Below, one piece after another: positions 1 to 23,999 of a DNA stretch of 64,000 bases. The position numbers and the translations under genes are program-made. This DNA is from Glandiceps talaboti (Eukaryota > Hemichordata > Enteropneusta > Spengelidae): assembly GCF_964340395.1 (NCBI RefSeq), contig NC_135549.1:4447501-4511500 (forward strand). Direction: 5' to 3'. The notes under the pieces were generated by a model. The model was not told where the DNA came from and ran no database searches. It saw only the letters and a program-made list of their open reading frames with translations. The first letter of the stretch is position 1, and each line of letters starts with the position of its first letter.

Positions 1-4
<4 letters not shown>

Positions 5-74
<70 letters not shown>
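5..74. repeat. (AT)n microsatellite
   Basis: An almost pure AT dinucleotide tract of about 70 bases. It produces spurious Ile/Tyr-rich open frames and has no coding meaning. Confidence 0.98.
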
Positions 75-79
<5 letters not shown>

Positions 80-690
80 TATGTAAGTTTTTCAAAAATT
101 TGGCAAGCAGAAGATAACATTGCATAATATTTAAAAAAGATAAATGTCTATTGATACTACTAATTGTTACATCACATTCTGTAAACAATTTTTTCCTTTG
201 TATACTGAAAATTAGACAATCTCATCATCTACTAAATTTAAATGACATCTTTTACAATAGTTCAATGTAGGATAAAAAACTAAATTCTTTTACAAAAATG
301 TAGTTAGGCCTCAGACCCCCCCCCACCCTCCAACTAAATTTGCCAAAATTGAAAATGTTTCAGACAGCACAATCGATTTAAAATCAATAGTTCTTGTGTT
401 GACACTTTACTTTATTTTAGTTCCATTCATTTACAATATTAAATTCTTCTAGTTCTCAATTTGATGACATTTTAAAAGAAATGTTTGTATTTAGGGGGAA
501 CAAACATGTCCATTAAAAGTAAAATAGATTTTGTAGGATGAGAACTAAAATGTCTTACCCCCCCCCCCCCCCCCTCCGTAGAAGAATTTAGTACATTGAA
601 CTCTGATCTCTCCTCGGAAGGTTGGAGACAGAGTTGGCGATACTCATTCTTTCGAATTCAAAAATAATGTGATTCAGATGCTGTGTTTGT
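75..690. other. AT-rich non-coding flank
   Basis: No gene is recognisable in this stretch upstream of INTS13. It holds two C-runs (around 317-326 and 557-574) and otherwise low-complexity AT-rich sequence. No splice-bounded coding exon was seen on either strand. Confidence 0.6.
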
Positions 691-1119
691 GCGATGAAGA
701 AACAACATGGCGCTGTCCACGAAGGGAAACGTATGAGGTGTCTGCTGTAATTATTATATACCAGGCGTCTGTATATTACTTGTATTCAGTCATATAGTGA
801 GATTACTCAACGGGCGATGCCATAAAGTAGAGTTCAGTACAGTGACTTGCATAAACACTCTCCTCAAATCAAGACAAAGCGTGCGTGTAATGTACTGACG
901 AGAAAGTCGGAGAATAGCTGAACTGTAATGTAAACACAACTGTCGAGCAATCGCAATTCGCGTAAAGGGAGTTTATTGATTTTGATCCTCAGTATTAATT
1001 CTCTCAGATAGTAGCAACTTGTTAAATGTAAATGACTTAATCTGTGAAAAAAAACTTTACAATTTACAAAATCCGATTTGTACTGTGTCTGGAACTGTGC
1101 TGTTTGCAAACCCGGAAGT
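691..1119 (+). promoter_or_regulatory. Probable INTS13 promoter and 5' UTR
   Basis: The sequence just upstream of the INTS13 start has more CpG than the introns. It includes a YY1-like core AACATGGCGC at about 704-713. YY1 sites near the start are common at promoters of constitutive genes. I see no clear TATA box. The transcription start cannot be placed, and part of this stretch may be transcribed leader. Position relative to the ATG is the main argument. Confidence 0.4.
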
Positions 1120-15777
<14,658 letters not shown>

Positions 15778-16054
15778 AAATATATGAAGATATTTGTTTT
15801 CAATTTACTCAGAAATGTATGCTGTGGTCAAGGTGAACTGAAAGTGTCATATTTTGTACACAAATCCATGGTATGATAAAATAGGTTAAAGTCAGAATTG
15901 AAAGTTTTAGTAGTGCTTCATAAATATGAGTTCAGTTTTACTATTTATCGAATTGTCTTTTTTTTTTTCTTCTTCTTCTTCCAATACTGACATGTTTACA
16001 GACTTGATAGTTGGTTATGTGAATAATTATTTCACCAGTATATAGAAAAATAAA
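15778..16054 (+). terminator. INTS13 3' UTR with candidate poly(A) signal
   Basis: After the TGA at 15775-15777 the first AATAAA on the plus strand is at 16049-16054. The stretch is AT-rich and non-coding. Cleavage would follow shortly after, but the site itself cannot be fixed from sequence. Confidence 0.5.
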
Positions 16055-16660
16055 GATAGTTTGCTTAAAGTTTGTCAAACTTGATGACTTGTGTCATTTT
16101 CTCACACTTTCTCATTACAGTTACCACTACAGCAGTATTCAATATATTTCATTCACACTGCTATGTGCAGTGGTTGAGTAAAGTGAACAAGACTTGAGTT
16201 GGTGATAACAGTGTAAAGTAGAAATAGGGATAACAAAAGGGTCACCATACATTAAATATATGATGAAATCCATGTACATACAATAACATAACACCCTTGT
16301 AGGTAGATGTTTTGGAGTGTAGGATGGGTGGTACCACAATCATGACATGCACAACCAACAAGTAAAAACAGTTTCAGACAGATTAAAGTCAATTTTAATT
16401 ACTATAATTATTCTCTATTTCTATATAATAAATATTATGTGTAATAAGATACAGCAATGAATGTACAATATATACAATATTTTGAATAAGTCCTTTATAA
16501 AGAAACAATGAAAATATGCCATTCATAAAACTAATGGAGTAGACTGGTTTTTAGTTCTATACAACTAAAAATGTACACAGAACAAAAAAAAATAATTATA
16601 TTTTATCAGTACATGGGGTAATTACACTTAATTACTAGTATTTCTGTATAATGCATCATA

Positions 16661-16828
16661 GTATGTATGTGTGTGTGTATGTATGTATGTATGTATGTAT
16701 GTATGTATGTATGTATGTATGTATGTATGTATGTACATACGCATTGGTGTGTGTGTGTGTGTTTGCATGCATGTACGTACGTACGTACATACGTACGTAC
16801 ATACGTACGTACGTACGTACGTACTCAT
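16661..16828. repeat. Compound (GTAT)n / (ACGT)n microsatellite
   Basis: ATGT tetranucleotides run to about 16735. A GT stretch and then (ACGTACGT)n with CATACGTACGTA interruptions follow. The second part is self-complementary. Tyr/Val- and Thr/His-rich open frames over it are artefacts. Confidence 0.97.
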
Positions 16829-17123
16829 GCATGCATATAAGAAACATTTGCTATGTGCATGTGCACATGCATGAAATTTAATGGGACTGTTTTATAGTCA
16901 CAGACTAAATTGTTGGCAATCAAGGATGGACCAAGTCCACAATAGAAAGTAACATTTCATATTCAATACTGGTAGTGCTGTATAATACTGGATATATATA
17001 TATATATAACATTTATACTGATTTGAAAATTGCACTTCATTTTTACAGTCGTTTAAGTCAAAGGAAATTACTGGAGGTACTCTTCAATGGAATGCAAATG
17101 AGGAGAAATACTTTATACTGTAT

Positions 17124-17372
17124 TTAGATGTAAACAATCCTGAACCATAAAATCCCAGATTTTAAATATTGAGTACTATTTTGAGATTCTAAGTTTATGA
17201 CTGTAGGTTCATAGCCTAGATTCTTTGCTTTGTTGACTTCAGTCATATCAAGACACTTGCTTAGACTTTTGAAAGTATTTGACAGGTGCAAACTCTTACT
17301 GGGTTGTCTACCAGTTGTGTCAGATGACATCACAGGTGTCATCACATGATCAGAATCGACAAGAGGATGGAG
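17124..17372 (-). other. Unassigned open frame, possible exon
   Basis: A minus-strand frame of about 82 codons ends in TAA at 17124-17126. A weak acceptor, ACATCACACAG, sits immediately before 17372, so it could be a last exon. The peptide has mixed, gene-like composition (for example SNTFKSLSKCLDMTEVNKAK) and no low-complexity bias. I do not recognise it. It lies downstream of the GPCR stop, and no partner exon is evident. Chance is a real alternative. Confidence 0.2.
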
Positions 17373-17942
17373 CTGTGTGATGTAAATCAGTCAACCATGA
17401 TATATTTTATGACAGACTTAGATATATCTAAGTGGAGTTGAACCACCACTGTGTAAAATAGTAAGTATAATTTTAGGTTTGAATATTAAAATGTTGGCAA
17501 AAGTGTAAGCAAGTGTTGAAACAGAACATACAGCTGAAATCAAAACAAGGAAATAGTCTATGCTAGGAAGTCCAACAATCTGTCTATTATGAATACAAGC
17601 TAAAATCAAAACTACTCAAATTTCAAAAGATTTATTGCTGAAATTTTTGACATGAAAATCACATGTATGCCATGAGAATCTACAATTTCCTTACCCTTTA
17701 ATATTGGAACCTATAAAATTAAAAACATTATCCGAGATATATATGCAAATTCACTAGGAATTTACATACATATAATACAGCTGTGCTATTTTTCTGAATC
17801 ATTTCAGCTAATATAGACACAGCTACAAACACATCTCAATCTTCTATATATTTCTACTTTATCATCATCATCATCATCATATTATACATATGTTGTAGGT
17901 CAATGACCTGTTCATAGTTCCATAGAATGTTACGTAGTGGAA

Positions 17943-20936
17943 TCAGTCCAGTGCATATTTTCCAGTGCGACGGTATTGGAAGTATGGATCAATCGAATAC
18001 TCATAGAGAAATGGTTTTGTACTCCAATGTCTGTCCAATCTTGACTTGAAAGAGTTTATAGTTGGTGCATTTACTACATTGTCAGGTAAGCTGTTCCATG
18101 GTTGAAATACTCGATTTGAGAAAAAGTGACGTCGAATTTCCAGTGAGGGTGTATTTAGTTTCTTTAATTTATATGGGTGACCTCGAGTAACCTGGCTGGT
18201 ATCCAACCTCAGTAGTGTAGATGAGAGGTTGTATAGACCATGAGTTAATTTATAAACTTCAATCATGTCACCTCTGACCCGTCTGTAAGTTAACGTCGGA
18301 AGTTCCAGTGAACGAAGTCTTTCAGGATATGTTAATTCATGTAGTCCGGGTATTAGTTTAGTGGCACGTCGTTGAACAGACTCGATGGTGTTAATTTGAT
18401 GAGCCTTGTAGGGTGTCCAAACTGAATGAGCATATTCTAAGTGAGGTCTAATCAATCCACGATATAAGAAGAGAAAGGTGTCCTTGTCCAAAAAGTTGAA
18501 GGTTCTACGGATGATCCCCAGAAGTCGATTTGTAGACTGTGTAATCTTAGCAATATGTTGATCAAATGATAATTTATAGTCAATTGTAACACCAAGGTCT
18601 TTCTCTTCTGAAATATGCTCAAGGATAACTGGTTGGTCTGATCCCATAGTATAAGTTGTATGTGGACTATTCCGTCCTAGCTGCAAAACCTTACATTTTT
18701 GAGGATGAAATTTTAGTAGCCAGATATCTGACCACTGTTGTAGTGAGTTCAAGTCCTGTTGCAGTGTTGTTGGGCCATCTTGAACATCTGATCTGGTGAA
18801 TAACTTTGTATCATCCGCGAAGAGTTTTGACGTGGAGATAGTACAGTTTGGCATGTCATTAATGAAAATCACAAATAGTAAGGGTCCTAACACACTTCCC
18901 TGCGGAATGCCACTGTAGACATCTGCCCAATCAGAGAACTCCCCGTTGACGTTGACACGTTGCCTACGATTACTTAGGAATGCTCCTATCCAATTTAGTA
19001 GTTTTCCCTCAATGTGACAGGCTGACAGTTTCTGGAGTAAACGCTGATGAGGAACCTTATCAAAAGCCTTCATAAAGTCCATGTAAATCACATCAACACA
19101 GCCACCTTCGTCTAGAATTTCAGTCCAACCATCCAAGGATTCTAATAGTTGTGTTACACAAGATCTACCAGGTAGAAATCCATGTTGATCATTGTGGAGA
19201 AGGTTATTTTGTTGCATGTGAGGTAGTATCTCATCACGTACTAGGGATTCCATCACTTTACAGATAATACATGTAAGACTAACTGGGCGATAGTTACAGG
19301 GTGAATGACGGTCTCCCTTTTTGAAAATTGGAGTTATATGTGCTGTTTTCCAGTCTGAAGGGATAATACCATGATCCATTGAGCATCTAAAAATGAGTGC
19401 TAGTGGAAGTGAAAGTGGTTCAGCAATTTCCTTCAAGATCCTAGGATGAAGCCCATCAGGTCCGGAGGACTTACTTGTGTTTAGGTTACTTAGGATCTTT
19501 TTAATTTTTTCTACAGTGATATCTATATCCGTGAGTTGGGGTGCAATCATAGGTTCCATGACGGGAATGTTTGACATGTCCTCCTGAGTAAAGACACTTT
19601 GAAAGTAATTGTTCAATATATTAGCTTTCTCTGCATCATATGTAGTCCTTCCACCTGTTGGAATGTCAAGGTCTGCTACTCTCTGACGAGTCTTTATTTT
19701 AGAGTTCACATACGACCAGAAAGCTTTAGGGTTCAGTTTAACTTGTCTTGCTATACCACTTTCATATCTCTTTATTGCTCTACGGCATTCCCATCTGGCT
19801 TGATTACTTGCTCTGGAGTATGCTAAATAGTCCTGTTTACTTTTGGTGATCAGCCACCGTCTAAATGTTTTCTGTTTATACTTTACTTTAGCTAAAGTAT
19901 GAGCATCCATCCATGGCTTTTTAACTCGTTGACCAATTCTGTATTTCATTTGAGGAATGCATTCTCTCACTGCTTTATCCAACTCTGACTTCAAAATGTT
20001 CCAAGCTTCATTGGGTGCCTTGTTATCAAACTTTTCTCTCCAATCTGTAGTAGTTACTATTGTCCGTAATTTTTCATAGTCACCTTTGTGATACAGAAAT
20101 TTTGATGATTGTTGATTCATAATATGGAACGTATAGTTGAAGGTCCAAGACAGGATGCAGTGATCACTCTTACCCAGCATCGGATATGAAATAGTATCAC
20201 CGACCATTTCCTCACCATTTGTAAATATCAAATCCAACAGACTAGGCTCCTGACCAATTCTGAAACGAGTAGGGGTTTGCTGGTGCTGAACTAAAAAGTT
20301 GTCCTGGCAAGTTTCAAAGAATTTCGTAGCAGGGTGATCATCACTTGCTGGGCAAGAACCAGATAGCCAATTTATCTCTGGGAAATTAAAGTCTCCAAAC
20401 AATAACTTATGAGTAATTTTTGTTCTTCCAATGAGTGTAATAAGATTTAACAGGTGCTGACAATTGTCTTCAGTAGAGTTTGGGCTACGATATATACAGC
20501 CGAATAGAAGTGAATCGTTGTCCTTTAAATTTACTTTAGCAAAAACAGCTTCTTTAAAGTTATTATCCTCAAAATTCATTTCTTCTGATTCTAGTGATGT
20601 ATGAACATATAGCAGATTGCCTCTTCCAGGTTCTTTCAAGTTGTGATATAGATCATAATTGTTCAGTTGGAGTTCACATAACTCAATAGGATATCTACAG
20701 TTCTTAGGTTTAACTTCTGTCAGTCCAATCACCATTGGCTTAACATCTTCAATGTACACTAATAATTCATTAAATTTATTCAGAACACCATTGTCACAAT
20801 TTGTATATAAACATCTAAAGTTCTCTTGGGTGCAAATATTTACAGTGCTTCTTTTATTTTTCTGTTGATTACCGGCCGCTAATTTCCGTCTGGGTAGATA
20901 CCGACGTTTACAACTTTGCCCTTTCGCCTCATCCAC
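17943..20936 (-). CDS. LINE ORF2: APE endonuclease plus reverse transcriptase
   Basis: 997 residues, stop included at 17943. The N-terminal apurinic-type endonuclease shows N47, E74 (GLTEVK), YRSPNS at 149-154, GDFNFPEINW at 181-190, D235 in LLDLIFTN, and SDH at 257-259. The reverse transcriptase follows: SSGPDGLHP near 490, NYRPVSLT near 548, the catalytic Asp in YMDFMKAFD (D620), GIPQGSVLGPLLF at 677, and FADDTKLF with D708-D709. All catalytic residues of both domains are present, so the protein could be active. It would nick target DNA and copy element RNA by target-primed reverse transcription. The ATG lies inside ORF1, 58 bases before the ORF1 stop, suggesting coupled translation. Confidence 0.97.
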   Translation of the reverse strand: MDEAKGQSCKRRYLPRRKLAAGNQQKNKRSTVNICTQENFRCLYTNCDNGVLNKFNELLVYIEDVKPMVIGLTEVKPKNCRYPIELCELQLNNYDLYHNLKEPGRGNLLYVHTSLESEEMNFEDNNFKEAVFAKVNLKDNDSLLFGCIYRSPNSTEDNCQHLLNLITLIGRTKITHKLLFGDFNFPEINWLSGSCPASDDHPATKFFETCQDNFLVQHQQTPTRFRIGQEPSLLDLIFTNGEEMVGDTISYPMLGKSDHCILSWTFNYTFHIMNQQSSKFLYHKGDYEKLRTIVTTTDWREKFDNKAPNEAWNILKSELDKAVRECIPQMKYRIGQRVKKPWMDAHTLAKVKYKQKTFRRWLITKSKQDYLAYSRASNQARWECRRAIKRYESGIARQVKLNPKAFWSYVNSKIKTRQRVADLDIPTGGRTTYDAEKANILNNYFQSVFTQEDMSNIPVMEPMIAPQLTDIDITVEKIKKILSNLNTSKSSGPDGLHPRILKEIAEPLSLPLALIFRCSMDHGIIPSDWKTAHITPIFKKGDRHSPCNYRPVSLTCIICKVMESLVRDEILPHMQQNNLLHNDQHGFLPGRSCVTQLLESLDGWTEILDEGGCVDVIYMDFMKAFDKVPHQRLLQKLSACHIEGKLLNWIGAFLSNRRQRVNVNGEFSDWADVYSGIPQGSVLGPLLFVIFINDMPNCTISTSKLFADDTKLFTRSDVQDGPTTLQQDLNSLQQWSDIWLLKFHPQKCKVLQLGRNSPHTTYTMGSDQPVILEHISEEKDLGVTIDYKLSFDQHIAKITQSTNRLLGIIRRTFNFLDKDTFLFLYRGLIRPHLEYAHSVWTPYKAHQINTIESVQRRATKLIPGLHELTYPERLRSLELPTLTYRRVRGDMIEVYKLTHGLYNLSSTLLRLDTSQVTRGHPYKLKKLNTPSLEIRRHFFSNRVFQPWNSLPDNVVNAPTINSFKSRLDRHWSTKPFLYEYSIDPYFQYRRTGKYALD

Positions 20937-21940
20937 TTTGCATGGAAGTCCCCCGAGTCAATAGACTGCTGTTTCTTAACAAGCCACTTCTGACGTAGTT
21001 TTTCATCCTCTTCACGTTCCCGTGGTGTCATATCTCTTCTTATTTTCAGGCTTTGTATCACTGTGTCTTCACTCTCTTTCAAGGTTGGGGCCTTCCTTAA
21101 GATTTGTGATTTGATATCATTATTTTGAACAGTGAAACGAAGTGGTCTTTGCTTGTTTGCAATACTTGTGTCACGCTTGCCAAGTCGACGACAATCAGAT
21201 ATATCAGCATGAATATCTAGGTAAGACAAGGTATCAGTTAGTTTCTCACTGTCTTCCTTCTTTCTTATGACACCGTCAGTACTTTGAGACTCAGGTAGGT
21301 TGTACACTATCAAATTTAACTTCCTCTGATCCCTGGCCTGTAGTTCAGCTATACATGAGGTCACTTGCGCATTTACAGATGTTGCATTTCCATCAGCTGG
21401 TTGTTGCAGTGGTCTACCCTGGTCCTTAGTTTGGTGTTTCAGATTCTCAACTTCTTCGTGCAATGCTGTTAACTGTGAGTGGGTATTGTCTAACTGTGAT
21501 TGGAGGTTGGCAATATCTGATTTGTCGGCTTTATTGTTTACTGCTGCAAGTATCACTGAGAGCTTGGATTCAATATTATTCATACACATAGATAGTTTTG
21601 CATCTAGTTTGGTCAAAGGGTCACCAAATGGTGAATTGTGTGTTTGGGATTCTACACATGTCGTACAGAACCAGGCCAATTCAGGTTTTGATATCAATTT
21701 AAGTTCTGCTTTGTTGTAAGATAAACATCTGAAGCATTGCCACCCCTGGCACTGATTACATTGTAACATATTACTGTCGTCTTCCTTGTATTGACTTTGG
21801 CATCCAATGCATGTTGTAATAGCTGTATCTGATCTAAGAATATCTCCGGATGGGTTTTGAGTAGGGGTCATTGCATTAAGTGATTTAGTACGAGTTATCG
21901 GCTTGTTGCCTTTTCTATTAGTATTTACTACAGTCGCCAT
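20879..21940 (-). CDS. LINE ORF1: zinc-finger, coiled-coil, RNA-binding protein
   Basis: 353 residues. A PHD/RING-like finger spans about residues 44-95 with Cys at 44, 47, 61, 64, 69, 72, 92 and 95 (CIGC, CNQC, WQCFRC, WFCTTC). The usual His of a PHD finger is replaced by Cys, giving eight Cys ligands. A coiled-coil-like segment follows at about 108-170 (KLDAKLS to EEVENLKHQ). Then comes a segment with NLIVYNLPES at about 207-216 and LRFTV, resembling the RNA-binding domain of CR1/L2/L1 ORF1 proteins, and a highly charged tail. Its likely role is to coat element RNA. It starts at an ATG directly downstream of the first 5' monomer. Confidence 0.93.
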   Translation of the reverse strand: MATVVNTNRKGNKPITRTKSLNAMTPTQNPSGDILRSDTAITTCIGCQSQYKEDDSNMLQCNQCQGWQCFRCLSYNKAELKLISKPELAWFCTTCVESQTHNSPFGDPLTKLDAKLSMCMNNIESKLSVILAAVNNKADKSDIANLQSQLDNTHSQLTALHEEVENLKHQTKDQGRPLQQPADGNATSVNAQVTSCIAELQARDQRKLNLIVYNLPESQSTDGVIRKKEDSEKLTDTLSYLDIHADISDCRRLGKRDTSIANKQRPLRFTVQNNDIKSQILRKAPTLKESEDTVIQSLKIRRDMTPREREEDEKLRQKWLVKKQQSIDSGDFHAKWMRRKGKVVNVGIYPDGN

Positions 21941-22350
21941 CTTCTTGTCTGTAGTTGTACCACAGAATGTGTCGAGTCAAGACGCAGTTAGAATGGGTCT
22001 GGTTCGAAAATACACCTTTACACTAGTATCACGAAAAGAAACTTCAGAATATTCCAATAAATAGAGGATTGTTCTAGTGTCAACAGATACTAGTAATACG
22101 ATCAAAAGACAAGTTCAAAGTTCAAGTTCTTTGCGTCCCAGTTGAACATCTTGTTGTTTGAAGTTGTACCACAGAATGTCTCGAGTCGAAACGCCGTTTG
22201 AATGAGTTTGCTGCGAGAATAGACAATCTTTACACTAGTTTCACGAAAATAAACTCCGAAATATTCCTGAGTATACCAGTGTCAACAGTGGATACGATCA
22301 AAAGACATATTCAAGTTCAAGTTCATTGCGTCACAGCTGAACAAAGGGCC
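21938..22350 (-). repeat. Tandem 5' leader monomers of the LINE
   Basis: Two diverged copies about 209 bases apart. AGTTGTACCACAGAATGT starts at 21953 and again at 22162 on the plus strand. Both copies continue through TTTACACTAGT(A/T)TCACGAAAA and GATCAAAAGACA to an AAGTTCAAGTTC block. Tandem leader monomers act as promoters in some LINEs, such as mouse L1. Here that is an inference. Confidence 0.85.
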
Positions 22351-22590
22351 GCCATATTTCCAGCAGCTCGTACGTTGTCACAGAAACTACGATCGTTTCG
22401 GAAGGACACCTACTTGACAATGCCTCTTCAGAAGCAAGTTGCTTGATAGTCTTATTCCAGAGGAAAAACTGACCAACTCTACTGTACTTAGATAGTCAAT
22501 TCTTCATAAACGTAGCAATATTTCGAACAAAATCTCGGAGAGAAATGTCCAAACGTCCGTACCGTCGCACATGCGCACTGTGTCCTATTA

Positions 22591-23382
22591 ATGAATGAAA
22601 ACATAATGTGTGCAACTAACTAATGGTTGTTTTCAACAAAAGAATGAAACATATTCAAAAAATAAAGTGCATGGATATATGATTTATGTAACGTAGTCTA
22701 GTATATATTCTCTTGTTCTGTTTCCTGACAGCTGGATGTCAGATGTCTTCTCGCTCTATCTTTTTTTTTTAGATTTATTATTTTTTAGATTTTAATCTTT
22801 TTTATTTCAGTGTTTGTATACTGCACTGAAAAAAGGTACAATAAATATTATAGCTATATGTGTATAGCTAATGTGTACTTTAGGTTTTCAATTACACATC
22901 AAATAAAATTTCACCCCAGGAATAGGTCTTGCACAGGCCCTGTCCTATGATACAGGTCTGTCAGCGCAGATGACACAGGGTTGGAACAGAGCTGTAGCCA
23001 CAGGCCTGTCAACAGTGGTGTGGCTACAATAGTGTATACACTGCTGTGGGAATACTGCTCAGAAATTACGCATCTGTATACATGCCTGTGCCGACAGACC
23101 TGTTACATGTCCGTAAATACAGTTATGAATTCTTACCAAATTTACACACCCCTGTAACAGCACTTGTTTCACATATTCCTGTCACATGACTCTGTGCATA
23201 GTGGTATGTATTTTGCTTACTGGTCAACACTCTAAAATACAGCCTCAGTTACAGATAGTGTACCACTTATAAGTTTGCTGTTTCCTGGACAGCACTTTAT
23301 CAGTGTTGAATTTTACAACCAAACTGTGGTTGTCCTCATGATAGCTAATATAACAGTGTTGCTTTTTTGACCAGAATACTAT
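22591..23382. other. Intergenic, non-coding
   Basis: No gene is seen. TTTATT at 22774-22779 is a possible minus-strand poly(A) signal for the GPCR. From 22920 to 23170 there are several ACAGGCCTGT-like words of unknown meaning. Confidence 0.5.
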
Positions 23383-23735
23383 AATAATAATAATAATGTT
23401 GGTTTCTTATATAGCGCTTTCCCACTCCGTGCTCAAAGCGCTTTACAATTATTACCCCTGGCTCAGCACAACGGCCCTTTAGTCTTCCCCAACTCCCCGG
23501 GGGAGCATACAATCCATTGCAGCCATTTAAGCGCATAGGATTAAAGCCTTCACATTGCAACCTACATCCTACCAGGTCCCCAGTTATACAGCTGGGTTGA
23601 CTGAGGCACGTGGTTCAAATCTTGCCCAAGGACTTTAGCCACTCAGAAACAAACAGCAGGCAGCGACGGGGCTCAAACCTGCAACCTGTAGATTCCAAGC
23701 CGGTCACACTAACCATTCACCCATCATGACTCCAC
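23383..23735 (-). mobile_element. tRNA-derived SINE with (TTA)n tail
   Basis: On the minus strand the head shows box A-like TGGGTGAATGG and box B-like GGTTTGAGCCC. The 3' end reads GTAAAGCGCTTTGAGC then GCGCTATATAAGAAACCAAC and finishes in TTATTATTATTAT. It lies about 265 bases downstream of the GPCR stop, possibly within its 3' UTR. Confidence 0.85.
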
Positions 23736-23999
23736 TATAAGGTGTCTAATCATACACCTGCAAAAAATGCTGTGCTTTTTACAAAGTATTGTCCACAATA
23801 AAATTTAAACAAGAATAAGTGTGGAAAACAAACAACTCTAAATAAGGAATATAATCACACCTTGATGTGTGCTACTCTACATTAGTCTAGCTTTATGATC
23901 AGAAACCAATTTGACTTTGGACGGTTCATAAAGGCTGTTGGACTTGGAAACATTGACGTTTTCAAGGTGAATGGAGTTATTGATTTTGCATAATCATTT

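Larger units (their letters stand above)
16055..17860. other. Intergenic region between INTS13 and the LINE
   Basis: AT-rich, with ATGT/ACGT microsatellites and a short AT run near 16990. No confident gene. One open frame on the minus strand (17124-17372) is listed separately. Confidence 0.6.
17861..22590 (-). mobile_element. Full-length CR1/L2-like LINE retrotransposon
   Basis: A non-LTR element of about 4.7 kb in minus orientation: a 5' leader with tandem monomers, ORF1, overlapping ORF2, a short 3' UTR, and a 3' end at an (ATGATG)n tail (plus-strand CATCAT repeat near 17861-17880). Short microsatellite tails rather than poly(A) are usual in the CR1/L2 group. Both ORFs are free of stops and frameshifts. 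The 5' boundary, near a CpG-rich GCGCATGTGCGACGGTACGG stretch, is approximate. No target duplication could be identified. Confidence 0.93.

Noticed and set aside
702-742. Short coding-like start ATGGCGCTGTCC followed by GTATGAGG
   Set aside because: Could be a first exon of another gene, but no downstream exon fits; a YY1-type promoter motif explains the ATGGCG.
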